Part shown: one piece after another, positions 16,416-25,665 of the stretch
How positions within the stretch are numbered: position 1 is the stretch's first letter
Layout: each line of letters opens with the position of its first letter
From: JAHBXL01 sp964409775
Lineage (GTDB): Bacteria; Planctomycetota; Phycisphaerae; Phycisphaerales; UBA1924
Length of the DNA stretch: 64,000 bases
Assembly: GCA_964409775.1 (NCBI GenBank)
Contig: CAYPEI010000021.1
Span: 11,477 to 75,476 of the forward strand
Direction of reading: 5' to 3'
Notes under the pieces: model-generated
What the model was told of the DNA's origin: nothing
Databases searched by the model: none
The model's input: only the letters and a program-made list of their open reading frames with translations
Position numbers and translations under genes: made by a program

Positions 16416-18533
16416 TTACTCGCCCTTTTCCTTGATTTCCTTCACCAGGTTGCTGGGCAACTGGCGGTACTCGAGGAACTCCATCGTGTTGGAGGCGCGG
16501 CCCTGCGACATGCCGCGGAGAGTGGTCGTGTAGCCGAACATCTCCGAGAGGGGCACCTCGCACGTGATGAGTTTGACGTTGGCGCGATCCTCGGTGTTGA
16601 CGATCATGCCGCGGCGGGACGAGATGTCGCCGGTGACGTTTCCGACGTAGTCCTCCGGGCAGGTGATGACGACCTTCATGATCGGCTCGAGCAGGGTGGG
16701 GCCCGCCTTCATCACGGCCTCCTGAAGCGCGATTCGACCGGCCTGCTCGAATGCGATCTGCGACGAGTCGACGGCGTGGTATGAGCCGTCCACCAGCGTG
16801 ACCTTGATGTTGATGAGCGGATAGCCGGCAAACGGGCCGGTCTTGGCGGTCTGGCGGACACCGTACTCGACGGAGGGGATGAACTCCTTGGGGATCGAAC
16901 CGCCGACGACCTTGTTCTCCCAGGCCACCGAGTCCGTGAAGTCGAGTTCGTGCTCGGCTGCTTCGGCGGCGGTGTACGGCTCGATGTTGATCGTGCAGTC
17001 ACCGAACTGGCCGCGGCCGCCGGTCTGCTTGACGAACTTGCCGCGGACGTACTCGGCCTTCTTGGTGACGGTCTCGCGGTACGAGACCTTCGGCTTGCCG
17101 ACGGTGACGCCGATCTTCATGTCGCGCTTGAGTTTGTTGGCGATGATCTCGAGGTGGAGTTCGCCCATGCCGGCGATGATGGTCTGGCCGGTCTCTTCGT
17201 TGAAGTTGGACCGGAAGGACGGATCCTCGCGACGGATGACCGTGAGCGCCTCCGAGAGTTTCCGCTTGTCGTCCTGGGTGTTGGGCTCGATGGACATCGA
17301 GATGACAGGCTCGGGGAAGGTCATGCGCTCGAGGACGATGGGGTTGTCGGAATCGCAGAGCGTGTCGCCGGTGTAGGAGTCCTTGATGCCGACGACGGCG
17401 ACGATGTTGCCGGATGCGGCTTCATCGAGGGGCTCGCGGTCTTGGGCGTGCATCTCGAAGATGCGGGAGGCGATTTCGCGCTTGCCGTTGACGGGGTTGA
17501 TGACGCGGTCGCCCTTCTTGAGTTTGCCCGAGTAAATGCGCATGTAGGTGAGGTCGCCGTGCGTGTCCGAGACCACCTTGAACACGAGAGCGGAGAACGG
17601 GGCATCGTCGGTGTAGGGACGGGTGAGTTTCTTGTCCTTGTCGCGAGGGTCGGTGCCTTCGATGGGCTCGCACTCGATCGGGGCGGGGAGATAGTCGACG
17701 ACGGCGTCGAGGACCTTTTGCACGCCGACGTTTCGGAGGGCGGCGCCGCAGAGAACCGGGAAGCACTTCCGGGCAATCGTACCCTTGCGGATCGCCGCCC
17801 TGATCTCGTCGACGGTGATGGACTTCTCGTCCATCAGGAACTTCTCGGTGAGCGCCTCATCAAGTTCGGCAGCCTTCTCGACGAGCATGTGGCGCCACTG
17901 CTGGGCGGTGTCTTTCCAGTTCTCGGGGATGTCCTTCTCGGTGATGACCGCACCCTTCTCGTTGGCGTCGTAGTAGTAGGCCCGCATCGTCACAAGATCG
18001 ATGATGCCCTCGAGTTCGTGCCCCTTGCCGATGGGATACTGCAGGGGGATCGCGTTCGCGCCGAGCCGGGACTTGATGGTGCCGAAGGAGAAGTCGAAGT
18101 CGGCCCCGATCTTGTCCATCTTGTTCACGAAGCACAGGCGAGGCACCTCGTACCGGTCGGCCTGCCGCCAGACGGTCTCGGACTGGGCCTCGACGCCTTC
18201 CTTGCCGTCGAAGACCGCGACCGCGCCGTCGAGCACGCGGAGGGAGCGCTCGACCTCGATCGTGAAGTCCACGTGGCCGGGGGTGTCGATGAGATTGATC
18301 TTGTATTCGGTTCCGTCCTTGGTCCACGGGCAGGTCGTCGCCGCGGACTGGATGGTGATGCCGCGCTCCTGCTCTTCCTGTAGGAAGTCCATCGTCGCGG
18401 TGCCCTCGTGCACCTCGCCCATCTTGTAGTTCTTGCCGGTGTAGTACAGGATGCGCTCGGTGACCGTGGTCTTGCCGGCGTCGATGTGGGCGCAGATACC
18501 GATGTTGCGGATCTTCAGTTTGTCGCTGCTCAT
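16416..18533 (-). CDS. fusA: Translation elongation factor G
   Basis: A 705-residue EF-G, the GTPase that drives ribosomal translocation. G-motifs are intact: AHIDAGKT (residues 15-22), RGIT switch I (57-60), DTPGH (83-87) and NKMD (137-140). Domains II-V follow, with VSYRETVTKKAEYVRGKFVK split across the domain III/IV region and a C-terminal YTTTLRGMSQGRAS. Normal length with no large deletion. It is on the strand opposite to rpsL-rpsG and separated from them by four unrelated genes, so the str operon is dispersed. The start ATG has a 356-nt gene-free region upstream that probably carries its promoter. Confidence 0.97.
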   Translation of the reverse strand: MSSDKLKIRNIGICAHIDAGKTTVTERILYYTGKNYKMGEVHEGTATMDFLQEEQERGITIQSAATTCPWTKDGTEYKINLIDTPGHVDFTIEVERSLRVLDGAVAVFDGKEGVEAQSETVWRQADRYEVPRLCFVNKMDKIGADFDFSFGTIKSRLGANAIPLQYPIGKGHELEGIIDLVTMRAYYYDANEKGAVITEKDIPENWKDTAQQWRHMLVEKAAELDEALTEKFLMDEKSITVDEIRAAIRKGTIARKCFPVLCGAALRNVGVQKVLDAVVDYLPAPIECEPIEGTDPRDKDKKLTRPYTDDAPFSALVFKVVSDTHGDLTYMRIYSGKLKKGDRVINPVNGKREIASRIFEMHAQDREPLDEAASGNIVAVVGIKDSYTGDTLCDSDNPIVLERMTFPEPVISMSIEPNTQDDKRKLSEALTVIRREDPSFRSNFNEETGQTIIAGMGELHLEIIANKLKRDMKIGVTVGKPKVSYRETVTKKAEYVRGKFVKQTGGRGQFGDCTINIEPYTAAEAAEHELDFTDSVAWENKVVGGSIPKEFIPSVEYGVRQTAKTGPFAGYPLINIKVTLVDGSYHAVDSSQIAFEQAGRIALQEAVMKAGPTLLEPIMKVVITCPEDYVGNVTGDISSRRGMIVNTEDRANVKLITCEVPLSEMFGYTTTLRGMSQGRASNTMEFLEYRQLPSNLVKEIKEKGE

Positions 18534-18889
18534 GGGGGTCTCTTCTGGGCGACCTCAAACGCGAGGCCGCAAATGCGTTTGTGCGTGTTGGGTGGCTGGA
18601 GGGGCTGAGTACTGCGTCGTCTAGGACCACTCGCCGCACGGCCCGGAGCCGGCGGAGCAAGCGGGTTCGGAGTAAGGAATCCGGCGGCTGGCCGGGGGAG
18701 CACGGCGGGGGGGATCCGAAATCCGGCCAGAGGGGAAAGTCAGCCGGGGCTGTCGGGGTCGTCGCTGGCTTCAGGGTCGGCCATCTGGTCGCCTCGATTG
18801 GAGCGTTCGGCACGCTCGAACGGGGCGACGAAAGAGGGACCCCGCCAAGCGGCGAACAAGCGGGGATAGTAGCGCAAAACCCTGCCCAA
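18534..18889. other. Gene-free region upstream of fusA
   Basis: This stretch lies between the fusA start and the end of the leftward O-antigen-ligase-like gene. I see no convincing coding frame in it. It should contain the fusA promoter, but no clear -35/-10 pair stands out by eye. Confidence 0.5.
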
Positions 18890-21403
18890 TCAAGGACTGC
18901 GGGCGGTGTGCTCGGCCTCGGTGCGCTCAGAATCCGTAAGGCCGCGGGCGGCCTGATCCAGCCGCATCAGGGGGTCGAGTTCGAGGACTTTATTGGCCCA
19001 TTTGGCAGCGGCGGCGGCATCGCCGAGTTGGGTGTAGACCCGCATGAGGCGGAGGGCGATCTCGAGGTTGTAGGGGTCGAGGCCGGCGGCACGTTGGAAC
19101 GAGGCGGCGGCACCTTGGCCAGCCAGTCCGTTCTGGGTGGGGTCGGTCGCAGTGTCGGCCTGATTCAGATAGACGATGCCGAGCCATCGCCACTCGGAAG
19201 CGGTGCCAGTGGGGGCTAATCGAGGAGCAGGTTTCAGGGGGTCGGGCAAGCCCATTGCGGAGATGGCGCTGTGGAGGTGTCGCTGCTGGAGGCGCTGGTC
19301 GCCAGTGGCCTGGGCTGCGGAGGCGGCGCGGAGGTAGAGGCGGCTGGCCTCGCGGCGGGTGCGCCATTCGGCGGGGTGTTTGGTTGCGGCGGCGAGGAGG
19401 TGCCGAGCGGCGGTGTCGAGGTCGATCGATTCGAGCGTGGCCATGGCGAAGCGGAGTTCCTCTCCGGTGCGTGGGGTGGGGATCGGGGCGGCGGAGGTCT
19501 GTTGAGATCGCTGGCGAAGCGCGGCGGCGACCGACTCGGCGAGATCGGAGGGAGAAACAGCAGAGTCGCCCGTGGCGAGCGCTTCGAATCGCTTGTTGAG
19601 GTCGGCGACCTGTTCGAGCGATTGTTTGCCGGCGAGCATGTCTGCCTGCCATTGCCAGGTGCGATGGGGGAAGAGCAGCAGTGCGGCGAGTGCTGCGACG
19701 AGCGAGAGCGCCCACGTTGCGGGGAGGCGTCGCCGGCGTGCTGCGACAGGAGGTGACGGCGCATCGAGATCGGGAGGTTGGGTTCGCAGCGCGGATGCCG
19801 CAAGGGCGATCAGGATGAAGATGAGGCACGTGGATTGCGGCCAGGTGGCGGCGACATCGATCTGAATGTGCGCGAGGATTGCGGCCGCGCCGGCGGCGAA
19901 GGCGATCGGCCACGCGGGGACAGCGCGGGCGATGTTGAGAACGGCCCAGGCGACAGCGCACCAACTGGCGAGACCGATGAGGCGGACGAGTGCGCCATCG
20001 GGGGTGACCGCGCCGCGCTCGAGCCACGCGGCAAGGAGGGTGGCGAGCCCGGGGATGAGGAGGATGAAGCGGGTCTCTGAGCGATCAGCGGGCGCGGCGG
20101 GAATCGGAGTGGTTGGCTCAGGGGGAGCCTGACTTGTCGCGGCGAGCACGCGGCCGATGGCGGCGGCGGCGATGAGCAGGAGCGCGATCCATGCGATGCC
20201 GGGGATGCCGAGATCGGCGAGCCAGTCGAACATGATGCTGTGGGGGCTGGTGACTTCCTCGGGACTGATGGGGGGCTTTGCGAGGAGGTAGGCCTGTTGG
20301 AAGCCGTCGGGGCCGACACCGAGCCCGTGCGCAGCGAAGATGCGGGATGCGCCCTGGATGTAGAACCAGCGGAACAGGAGGCTGAGTTCGCTCCACCTCT
20401 CGCCGATCTGGCCGCGGATGAAGATGAGGGCGATGGGTCCGAGGACTGCGGCGAGGCCGAAGGCGCTGCCGAGCAGAGAGCGAGAGCGTGCGGAGAGTGT
20501 GATCCTTGGGCTTGCGGCAGCGAGGAGAAAGCCGGTGAAGCCGACGGCCGCGGCGAGTGCGCCGCCTTTGGCACCGGCGGTCAACAGACCGAAGAGGGCG
20601 GCGAGCGTGGAGAGTGCGATGATGGCGATTGGCGCGGAGGGAAGTCTTGGTCGGCGCAGGTGTGCGAGCACGACGAGCGCTGCAGCAATGACGGTCGCGG
20701 CCGCCATGAGGGTGGCGAAGACATTGGCGAGGCCGAACCAGCCGGTCGCTTCCGGCTGGAGGAGCCTGCGCTCAAAGCTGCGGGCCATGGGGGTGCCGGG
20801 GAGCAGCCCCTGGCCGGCGAGGTAGCGAGCGGGGTCCGAGCGATAGGCCTGAACGGTTTGCGGGTGCTCGATGAAGATCTGCTGCGCGGCCTTGGCGACG
20901 AGCATGGCGACGAAGCCCAGAAGCACCGCCGCGGCAACGCGATGGAGGGATTGATCGCGTCGGCAAAGCCACAGCGCGCCGGCGCTGAGGATCGCGCTGA
21001 GCCAGGATGCGCCGATGCGCCGGTTGCCGAGGGTGCCGGGCTCGGCGTGGCCGGCACTCACGCACGCGTGCAGCAGTACCGCGGCAGCACCGATTGTGAA
21101 GAGGATGACGATGAGCCAGTCGACACGCTGGGCGGGGCGGGGTGCGAACGCGGCGAGGAATGCAGCCCCGACGAGGGCGATGACGTCGAGGGTGATGGAC
21201 TCTGCGGGGCCGATGCCGGAGAAGGGCATGGGCATGATGAGGGGATCGAGGTCCCAGCCGGGGAGCATGCTGAGCAGTGACATCGCGCGGGCGAAGATGG
21301 GGAAGAGCACGAGCGCGAGGGCGATGAGCCGGAAGGATGACGCGAGGTCGGGAGTCGCTCCGGGAGGAGCGGGTGGCATGGGGCGGCGAGAAGGAGGGGT
21401 CAC
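18890..21403 (-). CDS. O-antigen ligase (WaaL/Wzy_C)-like membrane protein with C-terminal TPR-like region
   Basis: An 837-residue protein started at GTG 21403, which overlaps the stop of the upstream transferase gene (GTGA); the arginine-rich extension of the open frame upstream is not coding. Residues about 20-550 hold many hydrophobic helices, with the Wzy_C-type loop containing PHSIMFDWLADLGIPG (His plus ExGxxG-like pattern). After about residue 600 come soluble helices with TPR character (AASFQRAAGLDPYNLEIALR and AAAKWANKVLELDPL). Family members join O-antigen or other glycans to lipid A or proteins, or polymerise glycans, at the periplasmic face. Its coupling to a WecA-like gene supports a glycan role. 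Confidence 0.82.
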   Translation of the reverse strand: MTPPSRRPMPPAPPGATPDLASSFRLIALALVLFPIFARAMSLLSMLPGWDLDPLIMPMPFSGIGPAESITLDVIALVGAAFLAAFAPRPAQRVDWLIVILFTIGAAAVLLHACVSAGHAEPGTLGNRRIGASWLSAILSAGALWLCRRDQSLHRVAAAVLLGFVAMLVAKAAQQIFIEHPQTVQAYRSDPARYLAGQGLLPGTPMARSFERRLLQPEATGWFGLANVFATLMAAATVIAAALVVLAHLRRPRLPSAPIAIIALSTLAALFGLLTAGAKGGALAAAVGFTGFLLAAASPRITLSARSRSLLGSAFGLAAVLGPIALIFIRGQIGERWSELSLLFRWFYIQGASRIFAAHGLGVGPDGFQQAYLLAKPPISPEEVTSPHSIMFDWLADLGIPGIAWIALLLIAAAAIGRVLAATSQAPPEPTTPIPAAPADRSETRFILLIPGLATLLAAWLERGAVTPDGALVRLIGLASWCAVAWAVLNIARAVPAWPIAFAAGAAAILAHIQIDVAATWPQSTCLIFILIALAASALRTQPPDLDAPSPPVAARRRRLPATWALSLVAALAALLLFPHRTWQWQADMLAGKQSLEQVADLNKRFEALATGDSAVSPSDLAESVAAALRQRSQQTSAAPIPTPRTGEELRFAMATLESIDLDTAARHLLAAATKHPAEWRTRREASRLYLRAASAAQATGDQRLQQRHLHSAISAMGLPDPLKPAPRLAPTGTASEWRWLGIVYLNQADTATDPTQNGLAGQGAAASFQRAAGLDPYNLEIALRLMRVYTQLGDAAAAAKWANKVLELDPLMRLDQAARGLTDSERTEAEHTARSP

Positions 21404-22566
21404 AGCGGCGATCCCGCGGTGGGTGGCGTGCGGGCCCATTCGTAGAGCGCGATGACCATCAGCACCAGCAGCGTCTGGACGCCGACGAGCGCGGCCTGCC
21501 AGCCGTCGAGTTTCGGCAGCGCGATCGCCCCGATTCCGGTTACGGCGGTGGCGCCGTAGATCACCACAACCGCGGCACGCTTGCTGAGACCGTGGCGTAC
21601 AAGCCGGTGCGAGAAGTGCTGGAGGTCGCCGACAAAGGGAGATCGACCTTGCGAGAGACGGATAAGGGTAACAGAGGTGAAGTCGTACAGCGGCACGGCA
21701 AGCACGATGAGCGGCGTCAGCACCGCCCACATGGGAGCGCCGAGTCCCGCGGCTTCGTGGCCGTCCTCGCCCGTGGACATCCCGGCCCACGTGATGCGTA
21801 TCGAGAGGAACGCGAGCAGGAAGCCGATCACCAGCGAGCCGCCATCACCCATGAACACGGATGCGCCGGAGCGTTTGAACGGGAAGTTGAAAACGAGGAA
21901 ACCCAGGATCGCGCCGACGACCAGCGCGAGCATTCCCGCGACGAACCACTGTTGCGCGACGAGCGAGATGGCGAGGAGCACCCCGGCACAGATCGCCGCG
22001 ACGCCACCGGACAGGCCATCCATGTTGTCCAGGAAGTTGAAGGCGTTGGTGATAACGACGATCCAGATGACGGTCAACCCAACCGACAACGCGAACCCCA
22101 TCGGATAGTGGTCGAGCAGTTCGAAGAGGCGAGTATCGGTGTAGGTCACGACGGCGGTCGCGACAATGAGCATCGCCGCGAGTTTGCTGTACGGACCGAG
22201 AGGGCGACGATCATCGATCACGCCGATGATGTGGAGCGCAAGCAGTGCGGCAAGCGCTGCCGCGGCCATGGGAAGACGGGTGATCAGGCCGGGCAGGTGT
22301 TCTTTCAACGCGGGGAACTGGGACGCCAGCGTGTCGGCAACCCCGGTGGACAGGGCGAGCATGGTTGCCGCGAGGGGAACGGCGACGCCGAGAAAGATGC
22401 CGACGCCGCCGGTGTTGGGCACACAACGGGCCGCGTCCTTGATCTGCCCTTTCACGCCGCCGCCATCGAGTGCTCTCATGCGGCGTCCGAGCGTGCGAGC
22501 CCCCCATGTCGCCGGGAGCGAGACGACAAAGCCGACGAGGATGAAGATCGCGGACAGCGAAGTCAT
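21400..22566 (-). CDS. WecA/TagO/MraY-family undecaprenyl-phosphate glycosyl-1-phosphate transferase
   Basis: A 388-residue polytopic membrane enzyme that transfers a sugar-1-phosphate from a UDP-sugar to undecaprenyl phosphate. Start ATG at 22566. Motifs are GVIDDRRPLGPYSKL (Asp118-Asp119), NAFNFLDNMDGLSGG (residues 174-188), VFMGDGGSLVIGF and, in the cytosolic loop, DLQHFSHRL. The NFxDxxDGL form and the shortened His loop fit WecA/TagO-type enzymes rather than MraY. It overlaps the downstream O-antigen-ligase-like gene and lies 67 nt after the enoyl-CoA hydratase gene, in the lptD operon. Confidence 0.88.
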   Translation of the reverse strand: MTSLSAIFILVGFVVSLPATWGARTLGRRMRALDGGGVKGQIKDAARCVPNTGGVGIFLGVAVPLAATMLALSTGVADTLASQFPALKEHLPGLITRLPMAAAALAALLALHIIGVIDDRRPLGPYSKLAAMLIVATAVVTYTDTRLFELLDHYPMGFALSVGLTVIWIVVITNAFNFLDNMDGLSGGVAAICAGVLLAISLVAQQWFVAGMLALVVGAILGFLVFNFPFKRSGASVFMGDGGSLVIGFLLAFLSIRITWAGMSTGEDGHEAAGLGAPMWAVLTPLIVLAVPLYDFTSVTLIRLSQGRSPFVGDLQHFSHRLVRHGLSKRAAVVVIYGATAVTGIGAIALPKLDGWQAALVGVQTLLVLMVIALYEWARTPPTAGSPL

Positions 22567-22633
22567 TGCACGGAGTTTAGCGGATGGGCGGAGCCAGATG
22601 TGCGCTCGAAGCGCAGCGGCCGGGGAATGACGC

Positions 22634-23368
22634 CTACCGCGTCCAGAGACTCGCGAGGCGTTCACGTTCTTCGATAGATCCGACCAGGGCCAGCGAGGTG
22701 ATCAGCCCGCGCCCCGCGCGGGTGGGGTCGGCGGTGCAATCGAGTTCGTTGAGCCAGGACTTCGTGGCCGTCAGGCCGACCGCAGGTTTGGCGGCGAGTT
22801 CGGCCGCGATGGTGCGGGCACGGGGGAGGACATCGGTCGGCGCGACGAGGCACTCGTGGGCAAGGCCGATGCGGCGGGCTTCCTCCCCGGTGATGAGTGA
22901 GGGGTCGAGCGCTCGGGCGCGGGCATGTGCCGGGCCGACGGCGGGCATGAGGAAAGGCATGCTCACCGCCGGTGAGATGCCGAGTTTGACCACGGGGTAG
23001 CCAAGTTTGCAGTCGGCGTGGGTGATGACGATGTCGGCGCCGCCGAGGAGCGCACAGCCGCCGGCGATGGCCGCGCCGTGGACGGCGAGGATGACGGGGA
23101 TGGGCAGTTCGCGGAGGGCGGCGATCGCGCCGGAGAGGCCGGAGAGCAGATCGCGCAGGGCATCGGAGTTGTCGCGGCAGAGGGAGAGATCGAAGCCCGA
23201 GCAGAAGGCATCACCATCGCCATGGAGGAGCAGGACTTTGGCGACGGGGTCGGTCGACGCGATCGCGCCATTGAGATCGGCGAGCATCGCTGGAGTGAGA
23301 GCGTTCTTCTTCTCGGGCCGTGCGAGGGTGATGGTCGCGATTTGGGTTTCGAAGGACGAGCGGATCAT
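22634..23368 (-). CDS. Enoyl-CoA hydratase/isomerase family protein
   Basis: A 244-residue crotonase-fold protein. The start MIRSSFETQIATITLARPEKKNALT and the oxyanion-hole segment AVHGAAIAGGCALLGGADIV are typical, followed by LGYPVVKLGISPA. One catalytic Glu position appears altered, so hydratase versus isomerase activity is not clear from motifs. The ATG overlaps the HMG-CoA lyase stop (ATGA). Next to an HMG-CoA lyase, the most economical guess is 3-methylglutaconyl-CoA hydratase of leucine breakdown, but that is inference from context. Confidence 0.85.
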   Translation of the reverse strand: MIRSSFETQIATITLARPEKKNALTPAMLADLNGAIASTDPVAKVLLLHGDGDAFCSGFDLSLCRDNSDALRDLLSGLSGAIAALRELPIPVILAVHGAAIAGGCALLGGADIVITHADCKLGYPVVKLGISPAVSMPFLMPAVGPAHARARALDPSLITGEEARRIGLAHECLVAPTDVLPRARTIAAELAAKPAVGLTATKSWLNELDCTADPTRAGRGLITSLALVGSIEERERLASLWTR

Positions 23369-24300
23369 GCCACGCCGCCTGTGCCAGTGCGGTTCGCGGC
23401 GGCTCGGGAGGTGGCGACGATCTCGCGGGCGAAGGCCGCGGCGGCTTCGAGGGCATCGAGGTTGACGCCGGTGGTGAAGCCTGCGCTGTGGATGGTGCGG
23501 ACCAGCGTTTCGGTGGAGATGTTGCCGGGGGCACGCTTGCCGGGGGTGCTGGCATAAGGGCAGCCACCGAGACCGGCGACGGAGCCGTCGAAACTGGTGA
23601 TGCCCAGGTCGAGGGCGGCTTTGACGCAGTCGGATGCGCGGCCGAAGGTGTCGTGGAGGTGAAGGGTCGTCAACAGCCCCTGGCGCCCGCGAGTCTCGAG
23701 CGCAACCCGCCGGAGCATCGCCGCAACAGAATCGCGAGTCCCGGCACCGATGGTGTCGCCCAGATCAAGGTCATCGATGCCGAGGTCGATCAACTGCCGA
23801 GCGACTTGCGCAACTGCGTCCGGGGCGATCGGACCCTCGAACGGGCACGCGATCACGCAGGAAATGTAGCCGCGGATCTGGAGCCCCACGCGCCGGGCGA
23901 TCTCGACGACCGGCCGGAACCGTTCAAGCGTCTCGGCGATGGTCGCATTCGTGTTCTTTCGTGCGAATGTCTCGCTGGCCGCGGTAAAAACACTCACCTT
24001 CGAGATCAGCCTCCGTCCAGCGCGGGCGTTCACATCGAGCGCGCTCTGCACGCCCTTTTCGTTGGGCACGAGTGCGGAGTACTCAACACTGGCGGGCTTG
24101 AGTGCTGCGAACACATCCTGGGCATCGCCCAGTTGCGGCACCCACTTTGCGCTCACGAAGCTGCTCACCTCGATCTCGTCGACGCCGGTTGCGGAGAGGA
24201 GTTCGACGAGGCGGACTTTGTCGGAGGTGGCGATGATCCCGGGCTCGTTCTGCAGGCCGTCGCGTGGAGAAACATCGGTGATCCGAACGCGAGTCGTCAC
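23365..24300 (-). CDS. Hydroxymethylglutaryl-CoA lyase family protein
   Basis: A 311-residue HMGL-like (DRE-TIM) enzyme; HMG-CoA lyase splits HMG-CoA to acetyl-CoA and acetoacetate. GTG at 24300 overlaps the argJ stop (GTGA). Motifs are ITDVSPRDGLQNEPG at the N-terminus, VSSFVSAKWVPQLGDA, ISCVIACPFEGP, the metal-binding LHLHDTFGRA, and the active-site cysteine loop GLGGCPYASTPGKRAPGN. These match MvaB/YngG-type HMG-CoA lyases closely. Part of the lptD-argJ operon, directly coupled to the enoyl-CoA hydratase gene. Confidence 0.92.
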   Translation of the reverse strand: MTTRVRITDVSPRDGLQNEPGIIATSDKVRLVELLSATGVDEIEVSSFVSAKWVPQLGDAQDVFAALKPASVEYSALVPNEKGVQSALDVNARAGRRLISKVSVFTAASETFARKNTNATIAETLERFRPVVEIARRVGLQIRGYISCVIACPFEGPIAPDAVAQVARQLIDLGIDDLDLGDTIGAGTRDSVAAMLRRVALETRGRQGLLTTLHLHDTFGRASDCVKAALDLGITSFDGSVAGLGGCPYASTPGKRAPGNISTETLVRTIHSAGFTTGVNLDALEAAAAFAREIVATSRAAANRTGTGGVA

Positions 24301-25592
24301 GTCGTGTAGTCCGCATTGATCCGCACGTACTCGGCACTGAGATCGCAGCCCAGCATCCAGGCGTGGCCGTCGCCCTCGCCCACCGTCAGTTCGCACATCA
24401 CCGGGTCCGCGTTCATCGCCGCGGCCAGGCGCGGATCGCCCTTACCGATGGCGGTCGGCACGCCTGCCTTGTAGACCTCGACGCCCCCGATGATGAGCGA
24501 GGCCTCGGAGGGATCAAAGCGGATGCCAGCGTTGCCCGCGGCGGTGACGATGCGGCCCCAGTTGGGGTCGCGGCCGTGGATGGCGCACTTCACAAGCGGC
24601 GAATCCACGACGGCACGGGCCATGGCCGCTGCATCCTCGGTGCTTCGAGCGCCGCGAACCTCGACGCGGAACAGCCGCGTCGCGCCTTCGCCGTCACGGA
24701 CGACCTTCGTGGCCAGTTCCTGGCAGACGCTGGTGAGCGCGGCCTGAAAACCGTGGAACTCGGGGTCCTCGCGGTGGAACGGTCCGACAGGGGCAGCGCC
24801 GCTGGCCAGCACCAGCACGGTGTCGGAGCAAGAGGGGTGAGCATCGACGCTGACGCGGTTAAAACTCTCGCGGCAGGCGTGTTCGAGTGCCAGTTGCATG
24901 CAGGCGCGGTTCACACAGGCATCGGTGGTGATGAACGCGAGCATGGTGCCGTGGGGCGAGCCGCCGGTGTCCGCGGCGCTGTCGAGCCTCGGCGCGATCA
25001 TCCCGGAGCCCTTGGCGATCGCGCCGATGTGGACGGAGTGGCCGCGGATCTCGATCTCGCGATGGGCCTGCTTGGGTACGAGGTCGGTGGTCATGATGGC
25101 GTGCGAGGCGGCGGCATCGGCCTCGTGGCCGCGGGCCAGTGAGTTCACGAGTCCGGGGAGTGCCGACTCGATCTTGCCGACCGGCAGACGATGGCCGATG
25201 ACGCCCGTAGACGAGGGCAGGACTTCGTCGGGCTGACAGCCGATGAGTTGGGAAGCCATGCGCATCGTGAGCCGGGCATCCTGCACACCGGGTTCGCCTG
25301 TCGCCGCGTTGGAGCAACCGGCATTGATCAGCACGGCCCGGAGCGGCTGCGCCCGGCCTGAGAGGTAGCCGGATCGCCACGCCCGGCCGACTTCCACAGG
25401 CGCCCCGACGACCGCGTTCTGCGTGAACACCGCCGCCGAGCCCAGACGCGACTCGATGGTTGAGCCATGCCCCTTGAGCGGGAGCGGCGTCACGGCGTCG
25501 CAGACGATGAGCGCGAGGTCGGGCTTGCCCGAGGGCTTGATGCCGGCGGTGGTCGCGGCGGCGCGGAATCCAAGCGGGCGGGTGATCGACAA
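24297..25592 (-). CDS. argJ: Bifunctional glutamate N-acetyltransferase/ornithine acetyltransferase
   Basis: ArgJ of the acetyl-recycling arginine pathway, made as a precursor that cuts itself into alpha and beta chains. I use TTG at 25592 (GGAG 7 nt upstream; product MSITRPLGFRAAATTAG, 431 residues); GTG 25613 and ATG 25676 are possible and the last would overlap the lptD stop by 11 nt. The cleavage site is HGTMLAFITTDA, giving Thr as nucleophile; the residue before it is Gly rather than the common Ala. Other segments are SSTGVIGHRLP, AKGSGMIAPR and HGRDPNWGRI. It sits between lptD and the HMG-CoA lyase gene. Confidence 0.92.
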   Translation of the reverse strand: MSITRPLGFRAAATTAGIKPSGKPDLALIVCDAVTPLPLKGHGSTIESRLGSAAVFTQNAVVGAPVEVGRAWRSGYLSGRAQPLRAVLINAGCSNAATGEPGVQDARLTMRMASQLIGCQPDEVLPSSTGVIGHRLPVGKIESALPGLVNSLARGHEADAAASHAIMTTDLVPKQAHREIEIRGHSVHIGAIAKGSGMIAPRLDSAADTGGSPHGTMLAFITTDACVNRACMQLALEHACRESFNRVSVDAHPSCSDTVLVLASGAAPVGPFHREDPEFHGFQAALTSVCQELATKVVRDGEGATRLFRVEVRGARSTEDAAAMARAVVDSPLVKCAIHGRDPNWGRIVTAAGNAGIRFDPSEASLIIGGVEVYKAGVPTAIGKGDPRLAAAMNADPVMCELTVGEGDGHAWMLGCDLSAEYVRINADYTT

Positions 25593-25665
25593 TGCTTGAC
25601 TCCAGGTTTGCACACGTGCCGAGGCTGCGGGCAACAGTATCCGGGACTGCCCGGCGGCGAAATGA

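Noticed and set aside
16950..18383. A long open frame on the plus strand opposite fusA (477 codons)
   Set aside because: It is the antisense shadow of a highly conserved EF-G gene; the translation is a repetitive Val/Gly/Asp-rich product with no motif, caused by high-GC codon bias.
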